Below, one piece after another: positions 15,084-24,079 of a stretch of DNA of 64,000 nucleotides; positions within the stretch are counted from its first letter, which is position 1, and every line of letters begins with the position of its first letter. The position numbers and the translations under genes were made by a program. The notes under the pieces were generated by a model, which worked only from the letters and a program-made list of their open reading frames with translations, searched no databases and was not told the origin of the DNA. The DNA lies in the NCBI GenBank assembly GCA_050944415.1, contig JBMNRA010000006.1, positions 1 through 64,000 of the forward strand. Direction: 5' to 3'. This stretch comes from Ruminococcus_G sp050944415 (GTDB taxonomy: Bacteria > Bacillota > Clostridia > Lachnospirales > Lachnospiraceae).

Positions 15084-17021
15084 ATGATATTATCATGTCA
15101 GGAAATCACGAAATCCTTCGGAACCAATGTGATTCTGAAAGATGTTTCTTTTCACATAGAAGAACGGGAAAAAGCCGCGCTGGTAGGCGCCAACGGCACC
15201 GGAAAATCCACCCTGCTGAAAATAATCTCAGGAGAGATGTCCTGCGACAGCGGTACCACTGTTGTTTCCAGAGACAAAACCCTGGGATACCTGGCCCAGC
15301 ACCAGGATATGGACGGCGATTCCACCATCTATGATATATTGCTGGAAGTCAAGCGCCCGGTTATGGAAATGGAAGAACGTCTGCGCCGGATGGAACGGGA
15401 AATGAATCAGTATACCGGTGATAAACTGCAGCAGCTGATGGACAGCTATCACCGCCTTTCTTCCCGGTTTGATATGGAAAACGGGTATGCCTATAAAAGT
15501 GAAGTTACCGGTGTTTTAAAAGGCTTGGGATTTGAGGAAGATGAATTTTCAAAAGAAATCAAAACTCTCTCCGGCGGTCAGAAAACCAGGGTTGCTCTCG
15601 GCAGACTGCTGCTGATGAAACCGGACATCCTTCTTCTGGATGAGCCAACCAACCATCTGGACATCAGCTCCATTCAGTGGCTGGAAACCTTTCTGCTCCA
15701 TTATCAGGGCGCTGTGCTGATTGTATCCCACGACAGGTATTTTCTGGACCGTATTGTCACGAAAGTATTCGATCTGGATCACGGCGCGCTTACCGCTTAC
15801 AACGGAAATTATTCCGATTACGCAAAAAAGCGGGCACAAATTCGGGAAAATAAAATCAAGGCCTGGCTGAATCAGCAGCAGGAAATCAGGCATCAGAAAG
15901 AAGTGATTGAGAAGCTGAAATCTTTCAACCGGGAAAAATCCATTCGCAGAGCAGAAAGCCGGGAAAAAATGCTGGAAAAAATGGAAGTGCTGGAAAAACC
16001 TCAGGAATATAATGAGGAAATGCGGCTGATCCTGGAACCCGACATCCAAAGCGGCAGTGACGTTCTTACGGTGGAAGACCTGGCTAAATCCTGGGACGGC
16101 ACACCGCTCTTTTCCCATCTTTCTTTTTCCGTAAAGCGTGGGGAACGGGTGGCGGTCATCGGAGCCAACGGAACAGGGAAAACTACAATTTTAAAAATAT
16201 TGAACGGACTGACGCCTCCTGATAATGGCACCGTACATCTGGGAAGCAACGTTCACATTGGTTATTACGACCAGGAACATAACGTACTGGATATGGAGAA
16301 AACCGTATTTGATGAAATATCGGATGCCTTCCCCAGTCTCACCGGCACCAGAATCCGCAATGTGCTGGCTGCTTTTCTCTTTACCGGAGATGACGTTTTT
16401 CAGCAGATCAAAACTCTCTCCGGCGGTGAACGGGGACGTGTGTCACTGGCCAAGCTGATGCTTTCCAACGCGAATTTTCTTATTTTGGACGAACCTACCA
16501 ATCACCTGGATATTGTTTCCAAGGAAATACTGGAACAGGCTCTGAACCAGTATACAGGAACGGTCCTGTATGTCTCCCACGACCGGTATTTTATTAATCA
16601 GACAGCTACCCGTATTCTGGAGCTGGTCAATGAATCTCTTGTCAACTATATCGGAAATTATGATTATTATCTGGAAAAGAAGGACGAACTGACCGCCCGT
16701 TACACCACCTCTCCCCAGGAGCAATCGGAAACAAAAGCCCCTACGGAAACAAAGCTGTCCTGGCAGCAGAAAAAAGAGGAACAGGCTCTTCGGCGGAAAA
16801 AGGAAAACCAGTTAAAAAAACTGGAAGAAGAAATTTCCGGTCTGGAAGAAAGAATCAGCGAAATCGATGAATTGCTGTCCCGTCCGGATATCGCCACAGA
16901 CGCGGCACGCTGTGCGGAACTGGCGGCTGAGCAGGCAAACCTGCAGACGGACCTGGATGATCGATTGGAACAGTGGGAAATCATGGCGGAAGAATCCGAA
17001 GAAGATTCTCAAAATATGTAA
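15084..17021 (+). CDS. ABC-F family ATPase (YdiF-like)
   Basis: A 645-residue soluble protein with two ABC ATPase domains and no membrane segments, typical of ABC-F translation factors that act at the ribosomal E-site. Domain 1 has GANGTGKSTLLKI, LSGGQKTRVALG and LLLDEPTNHLD; the linker is charged and helical; domain 2 has GANGTGKTTILKI, LSGGERGRVSLA and LILDEPTNHLD. A C-terminal coiled coil (about residues 550-640) resembles B. subtilis YdiF. The start at 15084 is chosen because AAGGAG sits nine bases upstream. A housekeeping role is more likely than antibiotic resistance. Confidence 0.93.
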   Translation: MILSCQEITKSFGTNVILKDVSFHIEEREKAALVGANGTGKSTLLKIISGEMSCDSGTTVVSRDKTLGYLAQHQDMDGDSTIYDILLEVKRPVMEMEERLRRMEREMNQYTGDKLQQLMDSYHRLSSRFDMENGYAYKSEVTGVLKGLGFEEDEFSKEIKTLSGGQKTRVALGRLLLMKPDILLLDEPTNHLDISSIQWLETFLLHYQGAVLIVSHDRYFLDRIVTKVFDLDHGALTAYNGNYSDYAKKRAQIRENKIKAWLNQQQEIRHQKEVIEKLKSFNREKSIRRAESREKMLEKMEVLEKPQEYNEEMRLILEPDIQSGSDVLTVEDLAKSWDGTPLFSHLSFSVKRGERVAVIGANGTGKTTILKILNGLTPPDNGTVHLGSNVHIGYYDQEHNVLDMEKTVFDEISDAFPSLTGTRIRNVLAAFLFTGDDVFQQIKTLSGGERGRVSLAKLMLSNANFLILDEPTNHLDIVSKEILEQALNQYTGTVLYVSHDRYFINQTATRILELVNESLVNYIGNYDYYLEKKDELTARYTTSPQEQSETKAPTETKLSWQQKKEEQALRRKKENQLKKLEEEISGLEERISEIDELLSRPDIATDAARCAELAAEQANLQTDLDDRLEQWEIMAEESEEDSQNM

Positions 17022-17031
17022 TATATAACCA

Positions 17032-17078
17032 AAAATCTCCGCGGCCAGAAAAGCGAAAGAACTGACCGCGGAGATTTT
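17032..17078. terminator. Bidirectional terminator
   Basis: AAAATCTCCGCGG (17032-17044) and CCGCGGAGATTTT (17066-17078) form a perfect 13-bp stem with A-runs on one side and T-runs on the other. It serves the convergent ABC-F gene and the DUF2798-like gene. Confidence 0.9.
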
Positions 17079-17083
17079 ATTCG

Positions 17084-17545
17084 TTAAGCATTTCTGAAAA
17101 TATGGCGGAACAGAAACCTTACCAGTGGTCCGGCATAGCACATCTGCCAGAAGAACGCCATAGGAAAATTCATAACCGTTGTTTCCAGCCATATGGGAAT
17201 CAGATTTATTCCCGGATTTTTAAAAAGCAGAGTGGCCGCGAAACTCATGAGAGGACACATCCACATAACGGACACGGCTGAAATTGCCATAACAAGAAAA
17301 AACGGGTTGTCCTTCTGAGGGTTAATCAGCCGGAACGCGGTTTTTTTCGCGGCTTTCCCCACGAAAAAGAAATCCAGTACAAAAGCAATGGGCGCCATAA
17401 TTACCAGCTCATGAAACGCCGAGAGAAAAACCGAATAACTCATACCTCCCGTATTCAGCACAATATTATAGCAGATCATTGCGTAGACCATGACAAAAAC
17501 CATGATAACTGTAAAAACTACGTCCTGAAACTTTGTTTTGGGCAT
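17084..17545 (-). CDS. DUF2798-like membrane protein, 153 aa
   Basis: A small integral membrane protein with about four hydrophobic helices (roughly residues 8-28, 38-60, 80-102 and 118-140). The pattern of helix plus FHELVIMAPIAFVLDFFFVGKAA resembles the DUF2798 family. It has an AGGAGG site before the ATG. An inverted repeat with half-sites TGAATGAATAAC lies just upstream (17560-17607) and resembles a TetR-type operator, so expression is probably regulated. Substrate and function are unknown. Confidence 0.75.
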   Translation of the reverse strand: MPKTKFQDVVFTVIMVFVMVYAMICYNIVLNTGGMSYSVFLSAFHELVIMAPIAFVLDFFFVGKAAKKTAFRLINPQKDNPFFLVMAISAVSVMWMCPLMSFAATLLFKNPGINLIPIWLETTVMNFPMAFFWQMCYAGPLVRFLFRHIFRNA

Positions 17546-17559
17546 AAAAAAATCCTCCT

Positions 17560-17607
17560 TGAATGAATAACTTAAACTAAAAAATTGTGTTGTTCGTTAT
17601 TCATTCA
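17560..17607. promoter_or_regulatory. Inverted repeat, operator candidate upstream of DUF2798-like gene
   Basis: TGAATGAATAAC (17560-17571) and GTTATTCATTCA (17596-17607) are perfect 12-base inverted repeats separated by 24 bases. One half overlaps the region just before the ribosome site of the gene at 17084-17545. GAATGAAT half-sites recur in operators of TetR-family repressors; no such repressor is adjacent. Confidence 0.55.
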
Positions 17608-17684
17608 GGAAGAATGTACGTTTCCAATAAAAACCAAATTTTTCAAACGTATAAAATCTATCATGTTTTCTCCGGAATGTCAAG

Positions 17685-18449
17685 CTATAAATGGAGACCA
17701 ATCCGGAGAATACCGAGCATCAGAAGATGTGCCGGGTAAAACAGATAGAAAAACCATTTGGAAAATGTCCGTCCTCTCTCCATCCGTTTCCCGTTATAGC
17801 AGAAAAGAATAACAACTCCGGCCAAAACAATTCCCACAGCTGAAAAAAGCGCGTAAACAATATCTATACCGATACCCCTGCCGCTTACTCCCGGCTGGAA
17901 ATTAAGCAGCGCAAATACTGCAGATACGATAATAAAAGCATTCCGGATCTTTTCTCTGTTTCCCGCAGCCGCTGCAAACAAAAGTGTCAAAAGGGGAGCC
18001 AGCACCGCCCAGTCCGAAAACAGTGACAGTAGAAAAAGGATGGCCATTAAAAGAACTTTTTTGAAATTGCCTTTCACCTGATTCTGGACATGCAGGATGC
18101 CGAAACACAGAAGCAATGTAAAAATCATGTTAAATCCGCAGAAAGAAATAATGGGTTCTTCGTTATATGCCTGAGAAAACGCCAGACAAAAAGGTATTTC
18201 TGAAATAACCGCAAAAGCCGCCAGTCTTAACGCATACTTTTTTCTGGAACGGGTATAATGATATCCTTCTACCAGAAAATAGCACATAACCGGAGCGGTA
18301 AAATATCCGATATCAAGGAACAGCGTACACAGAACCGTACCTGGTGCCAGAAATATATTGGCAATATGGTTCAGCAGCATGGTAAACATGGCGTTATATT
18401 TAATTTCATCCCGATTCAGAAATTTTCTTTCACTCATGCTGCTGTCCAT
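17685..18449 (-). CDS. TraX family membrane protein
   Basis: A 254-residue polytopic membrane protein with the TraX signature: KYNAMFTMLLNHIANIFL, then DIGYFTAPVMCYFLVEGYHYTRSRKKYALRL and AVISEIPFCLAF. TraX from F plasmid acetylates pilin, but chromosomal homologues are widespread in Firmicutes and have no known role. The start overlaps the end of the DUF3783 gene by about 20 bases; an internal Met four codons later is an alternative. Nothing else conjugative is nearby. It ends in TAG. Confidence 0.85.
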   Translation of the reverse strand: MDSSMSERKFLNRDEIKYNAMFTMLLNHIANIFLAPGTVLCTLFLDIGYFTAPVMCYFLVEGYHYTRSRKKYALRLAAFAVISEIPFCLAFSQAYNEEPIISFCGFNMIFTLLLCFGILHVQNQVKGNFKKVLLMAILFLLSLFSDWAVLAPLLTLLFAAAAGNREKIRNAFIIVSAVFALLNFQPGVSGRGIGIDIVYALFSAVGIVLAGVVILFCYNGKRMERGRTFSKWFFYLFYPAHLLMLGILRIGLHL

Positions 18450-18813
18450 GCATCAACTGATGCTCCTTCTTTATCTCTTCGTAGATTTCCAGCGAATTCC
18501 AGGTCTGATTTGTTTCTGTCAGAACCGCTTTTAAATCTACCGGCGTCATGCCCTGCTTTCGAATCCGTATAAGAAGCTCCTGTATCATGCTCTGGGAAAA
18601 GCCGCACATAATCATCATTTCTTCTTCCGGATTTATCCCCGTGTACGGTTCCCTTTCTTTTTTTTCAAAGATACCGGCCAGTTCTCCCAGGGGCCGGTTA
18701 TATTCCGCCGGTTCTATATTTTTAATACGGATTCCCATGGGTACCAGAATGCCCTTTAATATCCTTCCTCTTTTTGTGCCGGAAAAATTATACAGTAATG
18801 CGCATGGTTTCAT
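18430..18813 (-). CDS. DUF3783 family protein, 127 aa
   Basis: A cytoplasmic 127-residue protein, MKPCALLYNFSGTKRGRILKG onwards, with the MIMCGFSQSMIQELLIRIRKQG segment typical of DUF3783 and a helical C-terminus. The function of the family is unknown. It is translationally coupled to the TraX gene downstream by overlap. Confidence 0.8.
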   Translation of the reverse strand: MKPCALLYNFSGTKRGRILKGILVPMGIRIKNIEPAEYNRPLGELAGIFEKKEREPYTGINPEEEMMIMCGFSQSMIQELLIRIRKQGMTPVDLKAVLTETNQTWNSLEIYEEIKKEHQLMHGQQHE

Positions 18814-18898
18814 TCTATTCCATCTCCCTTATTCTGATGGAATTATTGTACACCATTCATTTTAAATTGAACAGATAAATTTATTCAAAAGAATGCAA

Positions 18899-18930
18899 AA
18901 AAAACGGACCTTTTTATCAGTCCGTTTTTC
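18899..18930 (-). terminator. icd terminator
   Basis: AAAACGGAC and GTCCGTTTT form a nine-base-pair stem around a ten-base loop, with A/T runs on both flanks. It lies ten bases after the icd stop and can work in both directions. Confidence 0.85.
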
Positions 18931-18939
18931 AGTCTATAT

Positions 18940-20142
18940 TTATTTCTCCAGCTCATCCTTAATTGCCAGAATAAAATCTTTGCTGTTCAGCACCGTGGGA
19001 TTCGGAATGGATGTGATTAACGCCAAATCCTTCGTCATCTTACCGCTTTCAATCGTATGAAGCGTAGCCTTTTCCAGACGATCTGCAAAATCACACAGTT
19101 CCTGGATTCCGTCCAGTTCTCCTCTTTTACGAAGGGCTCCTGTCCAGGCAAAAATAGTCGCCACAGAGTTAGTGGATGTTTCTTCGCCCTTCAAATACTT
19201 ATAATAATGGCGCTGTACCGTTCCGTGAGCTGCCTCGTATTCAAAGTAACCGTGAGGCGAAACCAGTACGGAAGTCATCATTGCCAGTGAGCCGAACGCT
19301 GAAGACACCATATCGCTCATAACATCCCCGTCATAGTTTTTACATGCCCAGATAAATCCGCCTTCTGCTTTCATGACGCGGGCAACAGCATCATCAATCA
19401 GTGTATAAAAATACTCAATTCCGGCCGCTTCAAATTTTTCTTTATATTCAGCATCATAGATTTCCTGGAAGATATCTTTAAAAGTATGATCATATTTCTT
19501 TGAGATGGTATCTTTTGTAGCAAACCAGAGATCCTGCTTTGTATCCAGCGCATAATTAAAACAGCTTCTGGCAAAGCTTTCAATGGATGAATTCAGATTA
19601 TGCATGCCCTGTGCAATTCCGGGTCCTGTATAATTGTGTACCAGTTCCCTCGTCTCTGTTCCGTCCTCCGCTGTATATACCAGCTCTACTTTCCCGGGAC
19701 CCGGGATAATCATCTCCGTATTCTTGTATACATCACCGTATGCGTGTCTGGCAAGTGTAATCGGTTTTTTCCAGTTTTTTACACATGGCTCGATTCCCTT
19801 TACCACGATAGGCGCACGAAAAACGGTACCGTCCAGCATGGCCCGGATTGTCCCATTGGGGCTTTTGTACATTTCTTTCAGATGGTATTCATCCATACGT
19901 GCTGCATTCGGCGTGATGGTAGCGCATTTTACTGCAACACCATACTTTTTTGTCGCATTCGCGGAATCGACAGTTACCTGATCGTTGGTTTCATTTCTGT
20001 GTTCCAGACCCAGATCGTAGTATTCTGTCTTCAGATCAATATATGGCAGCAGCAGCTCATCCTTAATCATCTGCCAGAGAATTCTGGTCATCTCGTCTCC
20101 GTCCATCTCAACCAGCGGAGTGGTCATCTTGATTTTTTCCAT
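18940..20142 (-). CDS. icd: NADP-dependent isocitrate dehydrogenase
   Basis: A 400-residue enzyme converting isocitrate to 2-oxoglutarate with NADP+. It belongs to the subfamily II (eukaryote-like) group rather than the E. coli type: the opening VEMDGDEMTRILW, the substrate motif SPNGTIRAMLDGTVFR and the cofactor region AAHGTVQRHYYKYLKGEETSTN are characteristic. In an anaerobe with an incomplete TCA cycle it would supply 2-oxoglutarate for glutamate synthesis. It has its own promoter (20188-20216) overlapping the stop of the upstream subtilisin gene. Confidence 0.96.
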   Translation of the reverse strand: MEKIKMTTPLVEMDGDEMTRILWQMIKDELLLPYIDLKTEYYDLGLEHRNETNDQVTVDSANATKKYGVAVKCATITPNAARMDEYHLKEMYKSPNGTIRAMLDGTVFRAPIVVKGIEPCVKNWKKPITLARHAYGDVYKNTEMIIPGPGKVELVYTAEDGTETRELVHNYTGPGIAQGMHNLNSSIESFARSCFNYALDTKQDLWFATKDTISKKYDHTFKDIFQEIYDAEYKEKFEAAGIEYFYTLIDDAVARVMKAEGGFIWACKNYDGDVMSDMVSSAFGSLAMMTSVLVSPHGYFEYEAAHGTVQRHYYKYLKGEETSTNSVATIFAWTGALRKRGELDGIQELCDFADRLEKATLHTIESGKMTKDLALITSIPNPTVLNSKDFILAIKDELEK

Positions 20143-20187
20143 AATATCCTCCTGTATCTTTTTACCATTTGACTTTACACGGTTTCT

Positions 20188-20216
20188 ATTGTATTCAAAT
20201 GTGGAAAACTTGTCAA
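20188..20216 (-). promoter_or_regulatory. icd promoter
   Basis: On the minus strand, TTGACA (20216-20211) and TACAAT (20193-20188) are 17 bases apart. The -35 box overlaps the last codons of the upstream peptidase gene. Confidence 0.8.
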
Positions 20217-21055
20217 TAGCTCAAAAATTTCTCCAGATCAAATTCTCCCCATCCCTGGCGGTTATGAGACATTCCCAGATCCTTGGCACAACCCTTCAGC
20301 ATCATTTTTATTTCCACGTTAGTAAGCAGCGGATCTTTTTCAAGAGCCAGCGCCGCTGCTCCTGAAATATAGGGCGTGGACATGGAAGTGCCGCTTTTTC
20401 TTGTATATTCCCGTCCTCCGGGAGAAGCCTTGCATGACAGGATATCATGGCCTTTGCATACAATATCCGGTTTGCATATGCATTCTCTCGTAGGTCCGAT
20501 ACCGGAAAGCATCTGATATTGATCCAGCATATCGCTGGATCCTACGGTAATCACCTTCTTACTGCTTCCGGGAGCTGTAATGCTGCCCGGATTCGGCCCG
20601 CCATTACCGGCAGCCGTCACCACCACCATTCCTTCATCCCACACACTTTCCACTGCCTGTATCAGCCGTTCATGCTGCCGGTGATTTTGGGTAATGGAAC
20701 CTACGGAAATATTAACAACACGGATCCCGTATTTTTTATAATTCCCCAGCAGCCATTCCAGCGCCCGAATCGTGTTCTGCTGCATACCATTTCCGGCGGC
20801 ATCCAGTACTTTCAGACAGACCAAATGACTCTGAGGCGCCACTCCTCTGCATGTACCTCCCGAAGCCTTTCCGCTTCCCGCTATAATGCCGGCCACATGA
20901 GTGCCATGGCCATTGTCATCGTAGGGCCAGGATCTTTTCTGTACAAAATCCTGAAAGCAGACAATTCTCTGGTCAAAATCAACATGGGGATAGATTCCGG
21001 TGTCCAGCACCGCCACACCGATTCCCCTGCCGGTATATCGATTTTTAAGTTCCAT
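20213..21055 (-). CDS. Subtilisin-like serine peptidase (S8), intracellular type
   Basis: A 280-residue peptidase consisting only of the S8 catalytic domain. The Asp is in VAVLDTGIYPH near residue 18, His in NGHGTHVAGIIAGSG near residue 50, oxyanion Asn in TAAGNGGPNPG, and Ser in SGTSMSTPYISGAAAL near residue 225. There is no signal peptide and no propeptide, so it resembles intracellular subtilisins. Its target is unknown. A second, larger S8 gene lies 650 bases away on the opposite strand. Confidence 0.93.
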   Translation of the reverse strand: MELKNRYTGRGIGVAVLDTGIYPHVDFDQRIVCFQDFVQKRSWPYDDNGHGTHVAGIIAGSGKASGGTCRGVAPQSHLVCLKVLDAAGNGMQQNTIRALEWLLGNYKKYGIRVVNISVGSITQNHRQHERLIQAVESVWDEGMVVVTAAGNGGPNPGSITAPGSSKKVITVGSSDMLDQYQMLSGIGPTRECICKPDIVCKGHDILSCKASPGGREYTRKSGTSMSTPYISGAAALALEKDPLLTNVEIKMMLKGCAKDLGMSHNRQGWGEFDLEKFLSY

Positions 21056-21106
21056 TTCTGAACCTTTTTTTATTTATGGTATTCACAAATCATGGATGGG
21101 TTCATT

Positions 21107-21135
21107 TTGTATTTTTTCTTAATCCGTGGTATAAT
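21107..21135 (+). promoter_or_regulatory. Promoter of the cytidylate-kinase-like gene
   Basis: TTGTAT (21107-21112) and TATAAT (21130-21135) are 17 bases apart, 32 bases before the ATG at 21167. Confidence 0.75.
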
Positions 21136-21166
21136 GATAAGCGCCAAAAAGAAGGAGGTTACGCCT

Positions 21167-21652
21167 ATGAGATTAGTAATTACCATGAGCCGGAGATTTG
21201 GAACCGGAGCCAGTATCATCGCCAGGGAACTGTCAGAGCGGCTGAAGATTCCCGTATATGACAAGGCGTATATTGAACATGAACTGGAAGCCCATGATTA
21301 CGCTTCGGAAGCGGAAGCCATCCGAAAGCTGGCGGAAAATCCCTGTATCATTCTGGGACGCTGCGCTTCTGATATTCTGAAAGACCGGCCCAATGTTTTC
21401 AACATCTATGTATGTGCCGATAAGGAAGACAGAATTCACCGGGTCATGATTTTAAGAGCCCTTTCCTATGAGGATGCGAAGGAAGCGCTGGAAAAGGCGG
21501 ATGCTCAGCGGGCAGATTACTATTACCGCAACACAGGGAAAACCTGGGGGGATGTCAACGATTACCATATGATTCTGGATACTTCCCGGCTGGGTGTGGA
21601 AAACTGTGCCGGTATTCTGATGCAGTATTTTGAAAGAATGAATTATATCTGA
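21167..21652 (+). CDS. Cytidylate kinase-like family protein, 161 aa
   Basis: A P-loop-related protein of the AAA_cytidylate_kin2 type, opening MRLVITMSRRFGTGASIIAREL, where the usual GxxGxGK[ST] loop is replaced by RRFGTGASI. It is shorter than typical members (about 200 aa). CIILGRCASDIL and DYYYRNTGKTWGDVNDYHMILDTSRLG match conserved positions of the family. The start follows GAAGGAGG by seven bases; the longer upstream frame would run through the promoter. The substrate is not established for these proteins, and true CMP kinase activity is doubtful. Confidence 0.85.
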   Translation: MRLVITMSRRFGTGASIIARELSERLKIPVYDKAYIEHELEAHDYASEAEAIRKLAENPCIILGRCASDILKDRPNVFNIYVCADKEDRIHRVMILRALSYEDAKEALEKADAQRADYYYRNTGKTWGDVNDYHMILDTSRLGVENCAGILMQYFERMNYI

Positions 21653-21699
21653 TCATATGTACATAGAATAGAAGGACGTTAATTATAGGGAGATTTTGC

Positions 21700-23403
21700 A
21701 TGCCGCAGTCTGCAAAGGAAGCTATCTTATCGGAAGAGTATTATGATTATATTATTCCTACTACCGTATTAAATTCCGGCATCTTTTCTTCCCTGGTACC
21801 GGCAGACAGCTATTTTGTCATGATGGATTCTTTTTATGGAATTCTTTCAGCGCCGGTGCCTGCGGATCCTTCTATTATTTCTTTTGTCAATTATTCCACT
21901 ATACCAAGTCTTTTTATGCTCCAGGATCTTGCAAGTCTTGAAGTATCCGGTATCATTCAGGCTCAGACTCAGACAACGCTTTCCCTTTCCGGAAAAGGTG
22001 TTCTGATCGGTTTTATCGATACCGGTATCAATTATCAAAATTCCGTTTTCACTGATGATATTGGGCAGACACGAATCGAAGCTGTCTGGGATCAGGAAAT
22101 TCAGACAGGAACGCCTCCGTCTATCTTTCCCTACGGCTCGGAATATCTGAAAGAGGATATTAATCTGGCTCTTTCATCAGAGGATCCTTATTCAGTGGTA
22201 CCCTCCCGGGACGAAAACGGGCACGGCACGGCTCTTGCCAGTATTGCCGCGGGAAAAGCGATTCCGGAACAGGATTTCACAGGCGCTGCTCCTATGGCAT
22301 CCATCGCAGTAGTGAAACTGAAGGAAGCAAAGACTTATCTGAAAAATTTCTTTTTCTTTTCCGGTTCCGCCCCCGTATACCAGGAAACGGATATCATTAT
22401 GGGATATTCCTATCTGACAAATCTGGCAAGGAAGCTGAATATGCCTCTCGTAGTCTGCATTGCTCTGGGTTCCAATCAGGGGGAACACTCCGGCGGTATG
22501 CCGCTGGAAGTTGTACTGGGAGGGGCTAACCGTTACATCAGCAATGCCGTCATCGCCGCCGCCGGAAACGAGGGCAATCGCTCGCATCATTACTTCGGCT
22601 CTCTGGAAGAAAATGAGTCTTACCGTACCGTAGAAATTCTGGTCCAGGAAAATACCGCCGGATTTTTTGCTGAACTGTGGACGCAGTCTCCCGAAATATT
22701 TTCTGTGGGCTTTGTTTCTCCCGGCGGCGAAACCATCGCACGCATTCCTCCCGGACTTAACAATACTGTCCAGGTTGGTTTCGTTCTGGAGAAAACTGTA
22801 ATTGAAATCCATTACGAAACGATCCTTACCACATCCGGAAGCCAGCTGATTTTTATACGTTTCTCTGCTCCCACTCCCGGTATATGGCAGCTACGCGTAT
22901 ACGGTCCTCCCGTTTTGCGGGGAGATTTTCATATATGGCTTCCGGTATACGGGTTTACGAATCCTGATGTAATTTTCCTGGCGCCTGATCCATATACAAC
23001 TATTACTTCACCGGGCGTTTCTTCCGGTATAATCACACCAGGAGCTTACAGTGCTTATGACGGCAGTCTGTATCTCCATTCAGGCCGCGGAAATAACCGT
23101 CTGGATATGGTAAAACCCGACTTGTGTGCCCCAGGTGTAGACGTAAGCGGTTTTGGGCCGCAGGATTATATCTCCGGTTTTACCGGCACATCATCTGCAG
23201 CAGCCATCACTGCAGGAGGCGCCGCGCTAATAATTGAGTGGGGTCTCTCTCAGAATCCTTCCTTTCTGTTTTCCACTACAGACATCAAAAATATACTGAT
23301 CCGGGGCGCTGTCCGTGATCCGGGGAGAGATTATCCCAACCGGGAATGGGGTTACGGGAAACTGAATATCTATCAGTCCTTTATCGCTTTTATCAATCGA
23401 TAA
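21700..23403 (+). CDS. S8 family peptidase, Csp-like with inserted jelly-roll domain
   Basis: A 567-residue subtilase. An N-terminal region of about 100 residues without a clear signal peptide precedes the catalytic domain: Asp in VLIGFIDTGINYQ, His in DENGHGTALASIAAGK, Asn in AAAGNEGNRSHH, Ser in TGTSSAAAITAGGAAL. About 180 residues between the Asn and Ser motifs form a beta-rich insert, as in Csp germination proteases and related clostridial S8 proteins. A link to spore or germinant processing is suggested by family likeness, not shown here. All catalytic residues are present. Confidence 0.88.
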   Translation: MPQSAKEAILSEEYYDYIIPTTVLNSGIFSSLVPADSYFVMMDSFYGILSAPVPADPSIISFVNYSTIPSLFMLQDLASLEVSGIIQAQTQTTLSLSGKGVLIGFIDTGINYQNSVFTDDIGQTRIEAVWDQEIQTGTPPSIFPYGSEYLKEDINLALSSEDPYSVVPSRDENGHGTALASIAAGKAIPEQDFTGAAPMASIAVVKLKEAKTYLKNFFFFSGSAPVYQETDIIMGYSYLTNLARKLNMPLVVCIALGSNQGEHSGGMPLEVVLGGANRYISNAVIAAAGNEGNRSHHYFGSLEENESYRTVEILVQENTAGFFAELWTQSPEIFSVGFVSPGGETIARIPPGLNNTVQVGFVLEKTVIEIHYETILTTSGSQLIFIRFSAPTPGIWQLRVYGPPVLRGDFHIWLPVYGFTNPDVIFLAPDPYTTITSPGVSSGIITPGAYSAYDGSLYLHSGRGNNRLDMVKPDLCAPGVDVSGFGPQDYISGFTGTSSAAAITAGGAALIIEWGLSQNPSFLFSTTDIKNILIRGAVRDPGRDYPNREWGYGKLNIYQSFIAFINR

Positions 23404-23484
23404 TCATTTTCTTCGAAGTTCTTTGTAGCAATATTCCTCTCTTTTTCATAAGATGAATTGTAAATAAATTTTGGAGGATTTAAC

Positions 23485-23715
23485 ATGAGTGATTTAGCAG
23501 CAACAAATTGCGGATGCGGATGCGACAATGGATGTGATAACAACAGTGTAGGTTTATTCGGAGGAAATGGATGCAGTTCCATTATCTGGCTTCTGGTTAT
23601 TCTTTCCTGCTGCTGCGGCAGCGGACGTTCCGGCGATGGATATGGCTGCGGATGTGACAACAGCTGCCTGATCGCCATTCTTCTGCTGGCATGCTGCGGA
23701 GGATGCGGTTTCTGA
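23485..23715 (+). CDS. Small Cys/Gly-rich hydrophobic protein (HCB-type)
   Basis: A 76-residue protein with 16 cysteines and two short hydrophobic blocks (IIWLLVILSCCC and LIAILLLACCGGCG) joined by CGCGCDN repeats. GGAGGATTTAAC precedes the ATG. Similar clostridial proteins are labelled 'chorion class high-cysteine protein', a name based on composition only. Such proteins may be spore-coat or membrane-associated; that is inference. It is followed by two GC-rich hairpins. Confidence 0.8.
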   Translation: MSDLAATNCGCGCDNGCDNNSVGLFGGNGCSSIIWLLVILSCCCGSGRSGDGYGCGCDNSCLIAILLLACCGGCGF

Positions 23716-23736
23716 ATGAATAAGTAATTTATCCGG

Positions 23737-23762
23737 AACCGGCGTGACGAGTCACGCCGGTT
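23737..23762 (+). terminator. Perfect 12-bp hairpin after the Cys-rich gene
   Basis: AACCGGCGTGAC and GTCACGCCGGTT flank a two-base centre. It is followed by CTGATTTC, a weak T-tract, so it may act as a terminator or stability hairpin. Confidence 0.6.
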
Positions 23763-23777
23763 CTGATTTCAATTGAT

Positions 23778-23807
23778 CGGAGGGGTGACAAGCCCCTCCG
23801 CTTTCTT
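23778..23807. terminator. Terminator between convergent small genes
   Basis: CGGAGGGG (23778-23785) and CCCCTCCG (23793-23800) form a stem followed by CTTTCTT. It separates the Cys-rich gene from the convergent small gene at 23806-23967. Confidence 0.65.
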
Positions 23808-23967
23808 ATGGAGCAGTCTTTTTCCCCGGTCTGCTTCGCTGCACACGAATATTCCTGCCGGTTTTATTTTTGAAGGCAGATTCCTGTTCTTTTCTTTTTA
23901 AGCAATCCAGATCTATCTCATAAAGGGCATTGCCCTCAATCATCAGCTTGTGATTTTGATTCTGCAT
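23806..23967 (-). CDS. Small conserved-looking protein, 53 aa
   Basis: A 53-residue reading frame beginning MQNQNHKLMIEGNALYEID and ending in a basic tail (RVQRSRPGKKTAP). AAAAGGAGAAAG is placed well before the ATG, which argues for translation. There are no membrane segments. I do not recognise the family. It converges on the Cys-rich gene and diverges from the pair at 24080-24707. Confidence 0.6.
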   Translation of the reverse strand: MQNQNHKLMIEGNALYEIDLDCLKRKEQESAFKNKTGRNIRVQRSRPGKKTAP

Positions 23968-24079
23968 GGTTACTTTCTCCTTTTTTGCTTTCTATGCTGT
24001 ATCATATGACAATTTTCACTCTACCGTCATATAATAATCGAAAAAAACATAAAATTTAAAAAAATCAAAGGTAGTCAAT

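Noticed and set aside
17685..18449. TraX-like gene as sign of a conjugative element
   Set aside because: No other transfer genes are near, and chromosomal TraX homologues are common in Firmicutes.
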